Positions 46,006 to 55,557 of a stretch of DNA of 64,000 bases are shown here, piece after piece (positions within the stretch are counted from its first letter, which is position 1; the number at the start of each line of letters is the position of its first letter). The notes beneath the pieces are model-generated. The model was not told the origin of the DNA. It saw only the letters and a program-made list of their open reading frames with translations, and ran no database searches. This stretch comes from an uncultured Odoribacter sp. GTDB lineage: Bacteria; Bacteroidota; Bacteroidia; Bacteroidales; Marinifilaceae. The DNA lies in the NCBI GenBank assembly GCA_944321165.1, contig CALUKE010000007.1:67961-131960 (forward strand), read 5' to 3'. Position numbers and translations under genes: made by a program.

Positions 46006-46970
46006 ATAGATTTTTAAAATCCAGAAGCTTATATATGCTTTTTGTATTGCCATTGATTTTGGTGGCAATGGTTTTATTGGATCATTATTTTTCTTTCTCT
46101 CCCCTTCCAACTGTGACGGTGAAGGGAGTGATCGATATACCCTATATCGGGCATTGGGATAAGTCCTGGTGCCCGATAGCCGGTTTCGTTGCTATTTTGG
46201 GACTGGCCTATTTGATCTTTTTCCTGGGTGAACGATTTAAATTGTTTGGGCAGACGACTACTCTGCCGGCTTTGATCTATGTGTTATTGACTGCCGGCAT
46301 TCTGGTAAATATCAGTTTTGATAATCTTTTACTGGCTGTATTTCTGGTGACAATTGCTCTTTGGAAGCTACATACGGCGATCAATGACACCAAAAGCAAT
46401 GCAGCCTTGTATGCTTTCGGTTTTTTCATTGTACTTTCTGTGGCGATTTATCCGAAATTTGTGCTTTTGCTGGCCTGGGCATTGGGCAGTGCACTTTTCC
46501 TGGGACGTTCTACGATCAAGGATATTGTCGCTCTGTGTTTAGGGATGTGCACGCCCTTGTTGTTCGTTGTATTTTATTATTTCTGGACAGATCGTCTGGA
46601 GACTTTACCGGTTGTTTTTACGGAAAATTTATTGGCAGGAAATAACCTTCATCATCTTCCGTTTATTGAATGGATTCGTTTAGGCATGCTTACTGTCGTG
46701 CTGTTTTTTGCCTTGACGCATCTTTCTACCCGCTATTCGCTGATGGTGGTGAATCAGCGGCGAGGTATCTTTGCCCTGATATCGATGGTTATTTTCATTA
46801 CGTTGACAATTTTGCTCGTTCCGGGCAATTATTATGATTTTATGTATCTGTTGGCTCTTCCTTTATCTTTGTTGTATGCTCAATATTTTATCTCCAGTCG
46901 TTGGGTGATATGCTGCAATTTGGTTTTTCTTTTGCTGTTGGCTGCCTGTTTTTTGACTTATTGGGTCTGA
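46002..46970 (+). CDS. DUF6427-like integral membrane protein
   Basis: The 322 residues start at GTG 46002, overlapping the purD stop (GTGA); ATG 46035 is a shorter alternative. About eight hydrophobic helices are visible (MLFVLPLILVAMVLL, FVAILGLAYLIFFLG, LLAVFLVTIALW, FGFFIVLSVAIYP and others). It resembles DUF6427 proteins of Bacteroidetes, which commonly lie next to purD. The function is unknown; a membrane enzyme acting on a polyprenyl or nucleotide substrate is only a guess. The gene ends 2 bp before the end of the convergent dihydroorotase gene. Confidence 0.7.
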   Translation: MNRFLKSRSLYMLFVLPLILVAMVLLDHYFSFSPLPTVTVKGVIDIPYIGHWDKSWCPIAGFVAILGLAYLIFFLGERFKLFGQTTTLPALIYVLLTAGILVNISFDNLLLAVFLVTIALWKLHTAINDTKSNAALYAFGFFIVLSVAIYPKFVLLLAWALGSALFLGRSTIKDIVALCLGMCTPLLFVVFYYFWTDRLETLPVVFTENLLAGNNLHHLPFIEWIRLGMLTVVLFFALTHLSTRYSLMVVNQRRGIFALISMVIFITLTILLVPGNYYDFMYLLALPLSLLYAQYFISSRWVICCNLVFLLLLAACFLTYWV

Positions 46971-46972
46971 GT

Positions 46973-48304
46973 TCAGCGTTGAAAGATCAACAGTTCCCCT
47001 GTCCTGTCTGTATAAAAATCTCCCCGGTCATAAACGATATGTCCGTTGACAAGGGTAGTTCTGACCTGATAGGTGAAAGTCTGGCCTTCCAGGGGAGACC
47101 AACCGCATTGGTAGAGTATATTTCCCCGGGAAACTGTCCAGGGGGATTTCTGGAAAAGACAAAGATCGGCCTGGAAGCCCGGACGGATAAAGCCTCGGTT
47201 TTCGATCTGAAATAGTTGTGCCGGAGCATGACACATGCACTCGACGATTTTTTCCATGGAAACGCAGCCTTTTTCGGCCAATTCCAACATGGTGACCAGT
47301 GAGTGTTGCACCATCGGTCCGCCGCTGGCTGCCTGGGTGTAGGGACCGCTTTTTTCGGCCAGTGTATGAGGTGCGTGGTCGGTGGCAATTACGTTCAGGA
47401 TACCGGAGCGGACAGCCTGCAGTAATGCCTGACGGTCGTTTTCGGTTTTGATGGCGGGATTCCATCTGACAAAATTCCCTTTTTCTAAATAGGCAGAATC
47501 ATTGAACCACAGGTGATGGACGCAGACTTCGCCCGTGATTTTTTTATCTTGCAGTTTTCCTGAATCCAAGAGAGTCAGTTCTTCGGCTGTACTCAGGTGG
47601 AGAATGTGCAATCGACTGCCGTATTTCCTGGCCAAAGAAGCAGCCAGAGTAGAACTTTTCAAACAGGCTTCTCGGCTGCGGATGAGCGGATGGTATTGTG
47701 GCGGAATCTGATCTCCGTATTTTTCTTTATACAGGGCCAGGTTATGGTTGATGACAGGGGTATCTTCGCAATGGGTCGCGATCAATAGAGGAGATTCCGC
47801 AAATAAACGTTCCAGGGCCGGCAGACTGTCGATCAGCATATTGCCGGTCGATGAGCCCATAAAAGCCTTGATACCGCATGTCGTTCGGGGGTCTACCCGT
47901 TTGATTTCTTCTATGTTTTCTGTGGTAGCACCCAGATAAAAAGAGTAGTTGATCAAAGAGGTTCGGCTGGCAATCTCCTGTTTTTCTTCTAAGAGTTGTC
48001 GGGTAGTCGTCGGTGGCTTTACGTTCGGCATATCCATGAAAGAGGTAATTCCTCCGGCAGCGGCAGCCCGGCTTCCTTCTGCGATGTTGCCTTTGTGGGT
48101 CAGGCCTGGTTCCCGGAAATGTACCTGATCGTCAATGACTCCCGGTATGACATAACAGTTTGTGGCATCAATGATTTGAGCATCTGTTGCATTTGTCTGT
48201 TGTGGATCCGAAATTTCAACGATCTTTTCTCCTTCCAAAACGATGTCGGCAAGGAAACGTTTTCCTTCATTGATAAGGGTTCCTCCTTTGATAATTGTTT
48301 TCAT
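46973..48304 (-). CDS. pyrC: Dihydroorotase
   Basis: The 443 residues have the amidohydrolase metal motif VIDDQVHFREPG, the carboxylated-lysine region CGIKAFMGSSTGNM, the metal-binding His stretches LIATHCEDTPV and LHILHLSTAEEL, and the catalytic IATDHAPHTLAEK. This is the Bacteroidetes class I type that cyclises carbamoyl-aspartate in pyrimidine synthesis. Allantoinase-type relatives are less likely because of the DHAPH and REPG context. It is the last gene of a minus-strand group with the glycosyltransferase and murF. Confidence 0.93.
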   Translation of the reverse strand: MKTIIKGGTLINEGKRFLADIVLEGEKIVEISDPQQTNATDAQIIDATNCYVIPGVIDDQVHFREPGLTHKGNIAEGSRAAAAGGITSFMDMPNVKPPTTTRQLLEEKQEIASRTSLINYSFYLGATTENIEEIKRVDPRTTCGIKAFMGSSTGNMLIDSLPALERLFAESPLLIATHCEDTPVINHNLALYKEKYGDQIPPQYHPLIRSREACLKSSTLAASLARKYGSRLHILHLSTAEELTLLDSGKLQDKKITGEVCVHHLWFNDSAYLEKGNFVRWNPAIKTENDRQALLQAVRSGILNVIATDHAPHTLAEKSGPYTQAASGGPMVQHSLVTMLELAEKGCVSMEKIVECMCHAPAQLFQIENRGFIRPGFQADLCLFQKSPWTVSRGNILYQCGWSPLEGQTFTYQVRTTLVNGHIVYDRGDFYTDRTGELLIFQR

Positions 48305-48318
48305 ACTCTGATTCCCGT

Positions 48319-49062
48319 TTATTGGTTGGCTGCTTTATTGGGCTTGATGTTACCGAACAAGGCTCGTATTTTCATGGTAATTACTCCCAATACCGCTTCT
48401 TTGATGATTCCTTTGCTCATTTTGGAAGTTCCCAAAGTCCGGTCGGTGAAAATAATCGGAACTTCTTTTAGTTTAAATCCCAAAGTGTTTGCAGTGAATT
48501 TCATTTCGATCTGAAAAGCATATCCCTTGAAGCGGATGTCGTTTAGGTTGATGGTTTCCAAGACTTTCCGCGTATAGCAGACAAAACCGGCCGTAGCATC
48601 GTGTACTTTCATGCCGGTAATGATTTTTACATATTTTGATGCGAAGAAAGACAGGAGTACCCGACTCATCGGCCAGTTGACAACATTTACTCCTGTTACA
48701 TAGCGGGAGCCGATCGACAGGTCTGCGCCTTGAACACAGGCTTCGTATAGGCGAACCAGGTCGCGAGGATTGTGGGAGAAATCGGCATCCATTTCAAAAA
48801 TGTAATTGTAGCGATGTTCCAGGGCCCATTTGAAACCGGTGATATAGGCAGTCCCCAAGCCCAGTTTCCCGGCCCGTTCGATCATGTGCAGCTGGGAAAA
48901 TTCCTGTTGCAGGGCTTTTACGATTTCTGCCGTTCCGTCCGGGGAATGGTCTTCGATGATCAGAATATCAAAAGCGGGTTTTAAAGAAAATACGCATCGG
49001 ATGATGTTTTCGATATTTTCTTTTTCGTTATAGGTCGGGATGATTACTAATCTGTCGTTCAC
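48319..49062 (-). CDS. Polyprenol-phosphate glycosyltransferase (Dpm1-like, GT2)
   Basis: The 247 residues start at GTG 49062, because the next upstream in-frame signal is a stop. The GT2 fold shows VIIPTYNEKENIENII, IIEDHSPDGTAEIV, GLGTAYITGFKWAL and the metal-binding EMDADFSHNP (DAD). Motifs and length match polyprenol monophosphomannose synthases, which load mannose or a similar sugar on undecaprenyl phosphate. A C-terminal membrane anchor is absent. It is probably co-transcribed with murF (31 bp upstream) and pyrC (14 bp downstream). Confidence 0.9.
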   Translation of the reverse strand: MNDRLVIIPTYNEKENIENIIRCVFSLKPAFDILIIEDHSPDGTAEIVKALQQEFSQLHMIERAGKLGLGTAYITGFKWALEHRYNYIFEMDADFSHNPRDLVRLYEACVQGADLSIGSRYVTGVNVVNWPMSRVLLSFFASKYVKIITGMKVHDATAGFVCYTRKVLETINLNDIRFKGYAFQIEMKFTANTLGFKLKEVPIIFTDRTLGTSKMSKGIIKEAVLGVITMKIRALFGNIKPNKAANQ

Positions 49063-49093
49063 AATGTATGATTTTATGTCTTAATGTTCCGGT

Positions 49094-50380
49094 TTACAAA
49101 TAATCGACAAGCCGTTCCAGTCTGTTGCCCCGAGAGCCTTTGATAAAAACGAAGGCATCTCTGATCGGGTGGTTTTTCAGATATTCCAGGCAGGATTCTG
49201 TGTCTTTGAACCAAGTGATAAAGTTACATTTATCAAAGCAATGTTCAAAATTATTTCCAACGAGAAATAGCTGCTCGAACTGACCTTGCAGGCTTAGTCG
49301 TACGATCTCCTGATGTGCTTTTACATTTTCTGTGCCAAGTTCGAGCATTTCTCCCAAAATTGCGATTTTATGCTGGCCTGGCATGTCACAAAAATTTTGA
49401 ATGGATACTTTCATACTGCTTGGATTGGCATTGTAGGCATCCAAAATGATGGTGTTATGTTCGGATTTGATCAGTTGAGAACGCAAATTGGAGGGATGAT
49501 AATTTTCGATAGCCGCCTGTATCTCCAGCGGATCAATGCCGAAGTGCATGCCGACGGCAGAAGCGGCCATGGCATTGTCGAAATTGTATCCGCCGACCAG
49601 ATGGGTTTTGACGTACAGATCGCCTTTGCGGGTTTTCAGTGAATATACCAGGTAGGGAATGGTCTGTTTGATTTCTCCTTTCAGCAATTCTCCTGTCACT
49701 CCGTAGGTATATCGCGTCAGGCGCTGGCTGAGTTCCATCAGCAGGGAATCGCCGGCATTGACGAATACTGCGCCGTTCTTGGGTTGCAGATGATCGTAGA
49801 GGGCTTTTTTGGTTGCGATGATGTTGTCATAACATCCGAAGCCTTCCAAATGGGCCTGTCCGATATTGGTGATGATACCGAAATCCGGATCGGCTATCTG
49901 GCAGAGGGTTGCGATTTCTCCCGGGTGGTTGGCACCCATTTCTACGATCCCGAATTCTGTGCTTTTGTCCATGCTGAACAGGGTCAGGGGTACTCCGATG
50001 TGATTGTTGTAGTTTCCCTGGGTGGCAAATGTCTTGTATTTTCGAGAAAGTACGGCATGACACAATTCCTTGGTGGTTGTTTTGCCGTTGGTGCCGGTAA
50101 TGCCCAGAATGGGGATTCGGAGCTGTTGTCTGTGATAGTGTGCCAGTTGTTGCAAGAAAAGAAGCGAGTCCTCTACCAATTCGCAACCGGAGGTGAGAAA
50201 TTCCGCCTGATCGACAATGGCTAAAAAGGCCCCTTTTTGCAAGGCATCGGCCGCATAGCGGTTGCCGTCAAAATTGTCGCCTTTTAGTGCAATGAAAATA
50301 TCGCCGGCCTGTACTTGTCGGGAGTCGATGGTGATCCGGTGCTCCTGCAGGAGCGGATATAATTTTTCAATGGTTATCAT
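49094..50380 (-). CDS. murF: UDP-N-acetylmuramoyl-tripeptide-D-alanyl-D-alanine ligase
   Basis: The 428-residue Mur ligase has an N-terminal substrate domain (ITIDSRQVQAGDIFIALKGD), the ATP site GITGTNGKTTTKEL, the central EMGANHPGEIATLC and IGQAHLEGFG motifs, and a C-terminal domain with ILDAYNANPSSMKVSIQ and ILGEMLELG. DAYNANP is the murF signature. It adds D-Ala-D-Ala to the peptidoglycan precursor in the cytoplasm. It heads a minus-strand operon and is divergent from ispF. Confidence 0.97.
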   Translation of the reverse strand: MITIEKLYPLLQEHRITIDSRQVQAGDIFIALKGDNFDGNRYAADALQKGAFLAIVDQAEFLTSGCELVEDSLLFLQQLAHYHRQQLRIPILGITGTNGKTTTKELCHAVLSRKYKTFATQGNYNNHIGVPLTLFSMDKSTEFGIVEMGANHPGEIATLCQIADPDFGIITNIGQAHLEGFGCYDNIIATKKALYDHLQPKNGAVFVNAGDSLLMELSQRLTRYTYGVTGELLKGEIKQTIPYLVYSLKTRKGDLYVKTHLVGGYNFDNAMAASAVGMHFGIDPLEIQAAIENYHPSNLRSQLIKSEHNTIILDAYNANPSSMKVSIQNFCDMPGQHKIAILGEMLELGTENVKAHQEIVRLSLQGQFEQLFLVGNNFEHCFDKCNFITWFKDTESCLEYLKNHPIRDAFVFIKGSRGNRLERLVDYL

Positions 50381-50410
50381 GATCGGTATATAATAGAACG
50401 ATTATGGAGA

Positions 50411-50441
50411 CAAAATTACGATAACCTTTTATATGTTCAAC
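50411..50441 (-). promoter_or_regulatory. Candidate promoter of murF
   Basis: The minus strand reads GTTG, 19 bases, then TAATTTTG, close to TTTG-N19-TAnnTTTG, 30 bp before the start codon. Confidence 0.55.
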
Positions 50442-50472
50442 CGGGAAAGGATATTTTATCTGATTTATTTGA

Positions 50473-50480
50473 TAACTTTG
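50473..50480 (+). promoter_or_regulatory. Candidate -7 element of ispF
   Basis: TAACTTTG matches TAnnTTTG 36 bp before the ispF start at 50517. Confidence 0.45.
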
Positions 50481-50516
50481 TTTTTCTATTTCAACCAGGG
50501 AATTAATGAGAATGTT

Positions 50517-50996
50517 ATGAAAATAAAAACGGGTATTGGAATTGATGTACACCGGCTGGAACCGGGGAGAGAGTTCTGGCTGGGAGGTATTAAGATCGAG
50601 CATGAAAAAGGGTGCGTTGCCCATTCGGACGGAGATGTACTGATCCATGCTATTTGTGATGCTTTGTTGGGGGCTACGGGCCAGGGGGATATCGGACTGC
50701 ATTTCCCGGATACCTGTCCTGCCTATAAAGGCATCGACAGTAAATTATTGTTGCAGAAAACGAAAGCATTGGTAGAAAACAAAGGGTATGCCATCAGTCA
50801 TGTCGACAGTGTCGTTTGTTTGCAACGGCCGAAAATCCGTCCTTTCATAGAGGAAATGCGGCGTTGTCTGGCCGAAATCCTCGAACTGGAGGTGGAAGAC
50901 CTTTCGATCAAGGCGACAACGACGGAGCAATTGGGTTTTGAAGGTCGGGAAGAGGGGGTTTCCGCCTATGCGACGGTGCTGGTGTATAAACTTTAA
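50517..50996 (+). CDS. ispF: 2-C-methyl-D-erythritol 2,4-cyclodiphosphate synthase
   Basis: I use ATG 50517 (159 residues), where homology begins; the frame is open upstream but encodes an unrelated hydrophobic stretch. Metal ligands are visible as D10 and H12 in GIGIDVHRLEPG and H44 in AHSDGDVLIHAICDALLGA. GDIGLHFPDT and the C-terminal KATTTEQLGFEGREEGVSAY complete the family motifs. It closes the cyclic diphosphate in the MEP isoprenoid pathway. The length is normal and the gene stands alone. Confidence 0.97.
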   Translation: MKIKTGIGIDVHRLEPGREFWLGGIKIEHEKGCVAHSDGDVLIHAICDALLGATGQGDIGLHFPDTCPAYKGIDSKLLLQKTKALVENKGYAISHVDSVVCLQRPKIRPFIEEMRRCLAEILELEVEDLSIKATTTEQLGFEGREEGVSAYATVLVYKL

Positions 50997-51031
50997 AAAA
51001 TGGCCATTCCGACAGGCGGGATGGCCATTTT
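50995..51031. terminator. Convergent terminator between ispF and the C1 peptidase gene
   Basis: AAAATGGCCAT and ATGGCCATTTT form a long stem with A/T tracts on both sides. Confidence 0.85.
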
Positions 51032-51037
51032 AAATGA

Positions 51038-52417
51038 TCAGTACATATAATCCCAAGCGGGTAATTGTACCGGTTTGCCTTTCAACGCTTCGATGGCTTT
51101 TTCTGACAGGTATTTTTTATGGATGACCAGACGGAACATGTATTCGTCGAACCACTTGTCGGTGAATGTCAGATAGCCGTTATGACCGGAGGCTGCTCCC
51201 CAACTGTTTTCAAATTCCCATTTCACCGGTTTGTCGTTTTGATCAGTGTCGCATCCCACCAGGGTCATGGCATGGGAAGAACCGCTCTGACGGGTGAGGA
51301 TTCGGGCTTTCTTGTCCATGTTCAGGGTGATGCCGAACAAAGATTCATAATCGTACATTTCCGGATCGAGGATTCCTGTTTCTTGGTTGAACTGTTTCCC
51401 GACATCGCAGGAGGCATACATCGGTTCGTTGTTTTTGATGGATGCGAGGGCTGCTGTTTTGATCTCTTCATTGGGCAGGTTGAGATAAATCCAGTTGATG
51501 CCTTCATAGGTATTCCGGTAATTCTGAATTTCATAGGTTTTGTAGTATTCCCGGGTCGGATCGTTCATGATCATGATGTAATTCTCCGGGCTGTAGTCGG
51601 CCGGTGTAATCTCTTTGTAGAACTGTTGTGGGGTGTAATCAGCCAGTTCCTGGATTTTCCCGTCTTTATCCTTGTATCTCCAGGTGAACTGATGAGGCGG
51701 TTCGCCCAGGCAAAGAGCCAGTATCCGGTAAACTTCTTTCAAGGTAGTCATTTTGGATGCCTGAAGGTCTTTCCCTTTTTTGCCGGCTGCTGCCATTTCC
51801 CGCAATTCGTAACCGCCTTGCCGCAGTCTTTCATTGATGAGGTTGATCATTTGGGTCGTGTTGTTGGAATGAGCGGTCTCGGGCATCACTTCCTGTGGTA
51901 CGACGCCGTATTTCTCGCCTGCATTGTAATAGAGGTTCCATACGCCTCCGTCGTTAACCGGGGCTTTGAAATAGGTCTCTACGGTCCGGTCGTCCATCGG
52001 CAGTTTGGCGGTGGCGATGATGTTTTCCAGGAAGAGATTGGATTTTTCGAATATATCCCAAAAATACAGGTAATTATGTGAAAAATCGAATTGGCTGATG
52101 TTGTATTTTTTCATGATGGAGGGACGTAATACATTCATGGAAGTAAACATCCAGCAACGTCCGGAACTTTGTTGGTCGGTAATACCTTTTACGTCAGCCC
52201 GGTATTTGAAATAATGGTCGATTTTTCCCTGGAGTTCCCGATTCAAGGCATTCCCTTTGATGTTTTTATCTACTGTCAGAATGTTCTGAATGGCTTTGGT
52301 AGAAGCATCTTTTTTGAAACTGCTCTGGATTTCCTGTAACTCTTTTTCGGAGATCGTTTGTGCGAAAACTCCTGTACAGGCCAATAAGAGAGAGACTGTA
52401 ATAAAGGTCTTTTTCAT
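51038..52417 (-). CDS. Exported C1B cysteine aminopeptidase (bleomycin-hydrolase type)
   Basis: The 459 residues begin with a signal peptide (TFITVSLLLACTGVFAQ). The papain-like C1B active site is complete: Cys88 in QQSSGRCWMFTSMNVLRP, His in SGSSHAMTLVGCD and Asn in EFENSWGAASGHNGYL. The family (PepC/BLMH) is usually a cytosolic hexameric aminopeptidase; the signal peptide makes this a periplasmic or exported form, as is common in Bacteroidales. It probably trims peptides for uptake. It lies 13 bp behind lpdA and is likely co-transcribed with it. Confidence 0.93.
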   Translation of the reverse strand: MKKTFITVSLLLACTGVFAQTISEKELQEIQSSFKKDASTKAIQNILTVDKNIKGNALNRELQGKIDHYFKYRADVKGITDQQSSGRCWMFTSMNVLRPSIMKKYNISQFDFSHNYLYFWDIFEKSNLFLENIIATAKLPMDDRTVETYFKAPVNDGGVWNLYYNAGEKYGVVPQEVMPETAHSNNTTQMINLINERLRQGGYELREMAAAGKKGKDLQASKMTTLKEVYRILALCLGEPPHQFTWRYKDKDGKIQELADYTPQQFYKEITPADYSPENYIMIMNDPTREYYKTYEIQNYRNTYEGINWIYLNLPNEEIKTAALASIKNNEPMYASCDVGKQFNQETGILDPEMYDYESLFGITLNMDKKARILTRQSGSSHAMTLVGCDTDQNDKPVKWEFENSWGAASGHNGYLTFTDKWFDEYMFRLVIHKKYLSEKAIEALKGKPVQLPAWDYMY

Positions 52418-52430
52418 GTTATGATGTTGT

Positions 52431-53822
52431 TTATAAATGGATAACTTCGTCGTAAGCAGCAGAAGCAGCTTCCATGACTGCTTCGCTCATGGTCGGGTGA
52501 GGATGCACGGTTTTGATGATATCGTGGGCCGTGATTCCTTTCTTTCTGGCCAATACCAGCTCGGCGATCATTTCTGTAACGTTGGCACCTACCAGATGAG
52601 CTCCCAGCAGGGTATTATCCTTGGCATTGAAGATCAGTTTGACAAAACCGTCGTTTGCACCGGCGGCACTGGCTTTGCCGGAAGCAGAGAAGGGGAATTT
52701 ACCGATTTTCAATTCATAGCCGGCTTCGAGGGCTTTGGCTTCGCTCAGTCCGACCGAGGCAACCTCCGGAGAGGTATAGGTGCATCCCGGGATATTGCCG
52801 TAGTCAATGGGTTCCGGAGTCAGACCAGCCAATTTTTCTACGCAGCAGATGGCTTCAGCAGAAGCCACGTGTGCCAGCGCCGGACCGTGTACGATGTCCC
52901 CGATGGCGTATACTCCTTCGACATTGGTGCGGTAATAATCGTCCACCTTGATTTTTCCTCTTTCCATTTCGATGCCCAGTTCTTCCAATCCGATATTTTC
53001 AACATTGGGAGCAATACCGACAGCCGACAATACCATCTCGGCTTCGTAGGTCTCGATTTGGTCTTTCTTGTTCCGGACTTGTACTTTGAGCAGATCGCCG
53101 GAGGTGTCTATACTTTCTACCGTTGATTTTACCAGTACATCGATACCGGCCTTTTTGAAGGAACGTCCGACTTGTTTGGAAACCTCTTCGTCTTCTACCG
53201 GAAGGATGGTCGGCATGAATTCTACCAGGGTGACTTTGGTGCCCATGGCATTGTAAAACCAGGCCAGTTCCGAACCGATAGCTCCGGAACCTACCACCAG
53301 CAAGGAGGCTGGTTTGTGGTCGAGCGTCAGGGCTTCCCGGTAACCGATGATCCGTTTCCCGTCTTGAGGAATGGCCGGTAAGACGCGTGACCGCGCTCCG
53401 GTGGCCAGGATGATGTGTTTTGCTTCGTAGAGTGTTTTTTCTCCCTCAGCGGAAGTTACTTCTACTTTTTTATCTGCCGTCAGTTTGCCATGGCCGGCGA
53501 TGACGGTGATGTTATTTTTTTTGAAAAGGTATTGGATGCCCTTGCTCATCTTGTCGGCCACTCCCCGGCTGCGGGCAATGATCGCCTGGAAATCGGGTTC
53601 TGCCTGTTCGATTTTGATCCCGTAGGCTTCTGCATGTTGTGCATATTCGAGTACCTGTGCCGACTTTAGCAATGATTTCGTCGGAATACATCCCCAGTTC
53701 AGACAAATGCCGCCCTGTTCTGCGCGCTCTACGACCGCGACGTTAAAACCCAATTGTGCACCCCGGATGGCAGCCACGTATCCACCGGGACCGCTTCCGA
53801 TAACGATTAAATCGTAATTCAT
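52431..53822 (-). CDS. lpdA: Dihydrolipoyl dehydrogenase
   Basis: The 463-residue flavoprotein has the FAD motif VIGSGPGGYVAAIRGAQLG, the redox-active disulfide GGICLNWGCIPTKS (C40, C45), the NAD-binding VVGSGAIGSELAWFYNAMG, the second FAD motif YAIGDIVHGPALAHVASAEA and the C-terminal interface VHPHPTMSEAVMEA with the catalytic His. It is the E3 subunit of 2-oxoacid dehydrogenase or glycine cleavage complexes; the partner genes are not in the window. A TAGTTTTG box (minus strand, 53862-53855) may be its -7 promoter element. Confidence 0.97.
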   Translation of the reverse strand: MNYDLIVIGSGPGGYVAAIRGAQLGFNVAVVERAEQGGICLNWGCIPTKSLLKSAQVLEYAQHAEAYGIKIEQAEPDFQAIIARSRGVADKMSKGIQYLFKKNNITVIAGHGKLTADKKVEVTSAEGEKTLYEAKHIILATGARSRVLPAIPQDGKRIIGYREALTLDHKPASLLVVGSGAIGSELAWFYNAMGTKVTLVEFMPTILPVEDEEVSKQVGRSFKKAGIDVLVKSTVESIDTSGDLLKVQVRNKKDQIETYEAEMVLSAVGIAPNVENIGLEELGIEMERGKIKVDDYYRTNVEGVYAIGDIVHGPALAHVASAEAICCVEKLAGLTPEPIDYGNIPGCTYTSPEVASVGLSEAKALEAGYELKIGKFPFSASGKASAAGANDGFVKLIFNAKDNTLLGAHLVGANVTEMIAELVLARKKGITAHDIIKTVHPHPTMSEAVMEAASAAYDEVIHL

Positions 53823-53887
53823 ATTTCAAACGTTTTAAATTTTTTTTGCTTTTGCAAAACTAATAAAAGATCAGGGATAAAACAGCG

Positions 53888-53909
53888 GTTTACCCGATTT
53901 GGTGTAAAC
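53888..53909 (-). terminator. Weak hairpin after the ABC permease gene
   Basis: GTTTAC and GTAAAC form a short stem with a GTTTTAT run on the minus strand further on. It may end the metal-transport operon, but the signal is modest. Confidence 0.4.
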
Positions 53910-53971
53910 TTTTTTCAATTGAAATGGAAGGAAAAGCTTTATTTCCAGTGAAGGAGAATAATCGGCATGAT

Positions 53972-54790
53972 TTATTCCGGAGTAGATTGCCGATGACTTT
54001 TGTTTATCAGCCAGCAAATCAGGAATAATGCAAGGAAACAAATCACGATGGTTGCTCCGGAGGGAATATTCAGGGAGGCGGAAATGAAAAGTCCGGCAAT
54101 GGAACCTCCGGTACTGATCAGAGCGGAAGCCAGGAGCTGTTGTTTGAAATTTTTGTAAAAGATCCCGGCGATGGCCTGAGGGATGGTCAGATAGGAAATA
54201 ACCAGAATGATACCGGCTAATTTCAGGCACAGGACAATACATAGGGCGATGATCAGCGTGATGGCGATATCTATCCGATTGACATGCACATGGTGGGTGC
54301 GGCTATATTCTTTATCGAATGCAATGTAGAATAACGGACGGTAGAAACGGGCGAAAAAGAGTATGATACCCAGGCATAGGATCATGGAAAGAATAATCTG
54401 TTCCCGCGTAACGGTCAGAATGTTGCCGAAGAGATAGGACATCAGGTTGGGAGCATAGCCCGGAGTGAGGTAAATAAACAGAATCCCGATGGCCATACCT
54501 GCCGACCAGAAGATACCGATCAGGGAATCTTCCTTTAATTTTTTACTGTCGGAAAGAAACAGGATTCCCAGGGCAGACAGTACGGAGAAGGCTGTTGCCC
54601 CTAACATGGGAGACAAGCCAAGGTAGTACGAAAGTCCCAAGCCGCCGAAAGAAGCGTGGGTGATACCACCGCTGATGAAAACCATCCGTTTGGCAACGAT
54701 ATAGGTACCAACCAATCCGCAGCTGATGCCGATCAGCAGGGTTGAGATCAATGCATTTTGAAAAAAGTCGTATTTTAAAAGTTCTAACAT
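53972..54790 (-). CDS. Metal (Zn/Mn-type) ABC transporter permease
   Basis: I use the ATG at 54788-54790 (MLELLKYDFFQNAL, 272 residues); the frame extends upstream but overlaps the ATPase gene. About eight membrane helices are visible, and FISGGITHASFGGLGLSYYL is the loop typical of ZnuB/MntB permeases (ABC-3 family). The order permease, ATPase, binding protein on the minus strand is a complete importer. There is an 11-bp gap to the ATPase gene. Metal choice cannot be read from this subunit. Confidence 0.93.
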   Translation of the reverse strand: MLELLKYDFFQNALISTLLIGISCGLVGTYIVAKRMVFISGGITHASFGGLGLSYYLGLSPMLGATAFSVLSALGILFLSDSKKLKEDSLIGIFWSAGMAIGILFIYLTPGYAPNLMSYLFGNILTVTREQIILSMILCLGIILFFARFYRPLFYIAFDKEYSRTHHVHVNRIDIAITLIIALCIVLCLKLAGIILVISYLTIPQAIAGIFYKNFKQQLLASALISTGGSIAGLFISASLNIPSGATIVICFLALFLICWLINKSHRQSTPE

Positions 54791-54801
54791 GTATGGCGGT
54801 T

Positions 54802-55554
54802 TTAAAGGGTCGGAGTCTTGTGTTCTTTCAGTACCCGGTGGGGAATTTTTCCATGGGTGATCAGTTCGATGGGGCAATTGTAGGATTGCAGCTGTTCTTC
54901 ACTGATCCGGTTGGAGTCATGATAGTGCAAAGACCGGTTGACGCAGGCGATGGTTTTTACATAGGAGCAGATGGTGCCCAGGTCGTGGGAAACCATTACG
55001 ATCGTCAGGGATTTGTTGAGCTCTTCTAATATGGCATAAAATTCTTTTTCGAAATGGCTGTCCACATAAGTTGTCGGTTCGTCGAGGATCAGGATGCGCG
55101 GGGAAGAGATGATGGCCCGACAAAGAAAGACCCGTTGCATCTGACCGCCGGACAGCTCGCCGATGGAGGCTTTTTTGTATGCCCCCATACCGTATTTCTC
55201 AAGTAAATCCCAGGCTTTGTATTTGTCGGATCGGCTATACGGTTTGTAAAGTCCTTTTTCAGACATTAATCCCGATAAGACCACTTCTGTTACATCAATC
55301 GGGAAACGTTGATCGAATCGGCTGTTCTGCGGCAGGTAACCGAAAAGGTTTTGTCTGGGCACGGCATAAATAACCTCTCCTTCGAATGGTTTCAGCAGTC
55401 CTAAAATGACTTTTAGCAGGGTAGTCTTGCCTCCTCCGTTGGGACCGATGATACCGAGAAAATCATGTTCGAAAATTTTTAGGTCGACATGATGGAGAAT
55501 GGTTTCATGCTCATAACCGGCAGAGATATCTTTGAGTTCGAGGATCGGGGTCAT
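54802..55554 (-). CDS. Metal ABC transporter ATP-binding protein
   Basis: The 250 residues contain Walker A (GPNGGGKTTLLKVILG), the signature IGELSGGQMQRVFLCRAI, Walker B (ILILDEPTTYVD) and the switch His region (IVMVSHDLGTICSYV). They match ZnuC/MntA-type ATPases of the ABC-3 class. It energises the permease encoded next to it. Only 3 bp separate it from the binding-protein gene, so co-expression is certain. Confidence 0.95.
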   Translation of the reverse strand: MTPILELKDISAGYEHETILHHVDLKIFEHDFLGIIGPNGGGKTTLLKVILGLLKPFEGEVIYAVPRQNLFGYLPQNSRFDQRFPIDVTEVVLSGLMSEKGLYKPYSRSDKYKAWDLLEKYGMGAYKKASIGELSGGQMQRVFLCRAIISSPRILILDEPTTYVDSHFEKEFYAILEELNKSLTIVMVSHDLGTICSYVKTIACVNRSLHYHDSNRISEEQLQSYNCPIELITHGKIPHRVLKEHKTPTL

Positions 55555-55557
55555 GCT

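Noticed and set aside
46002..46034. Treating ATG 46035 as the only start of the DUF6427-like gene
   Set aside because: GTG 46002 overlaps the purD stop as expected for coupling and leaves a sensible N terminus, so I kept the longer form while noting the alternative.
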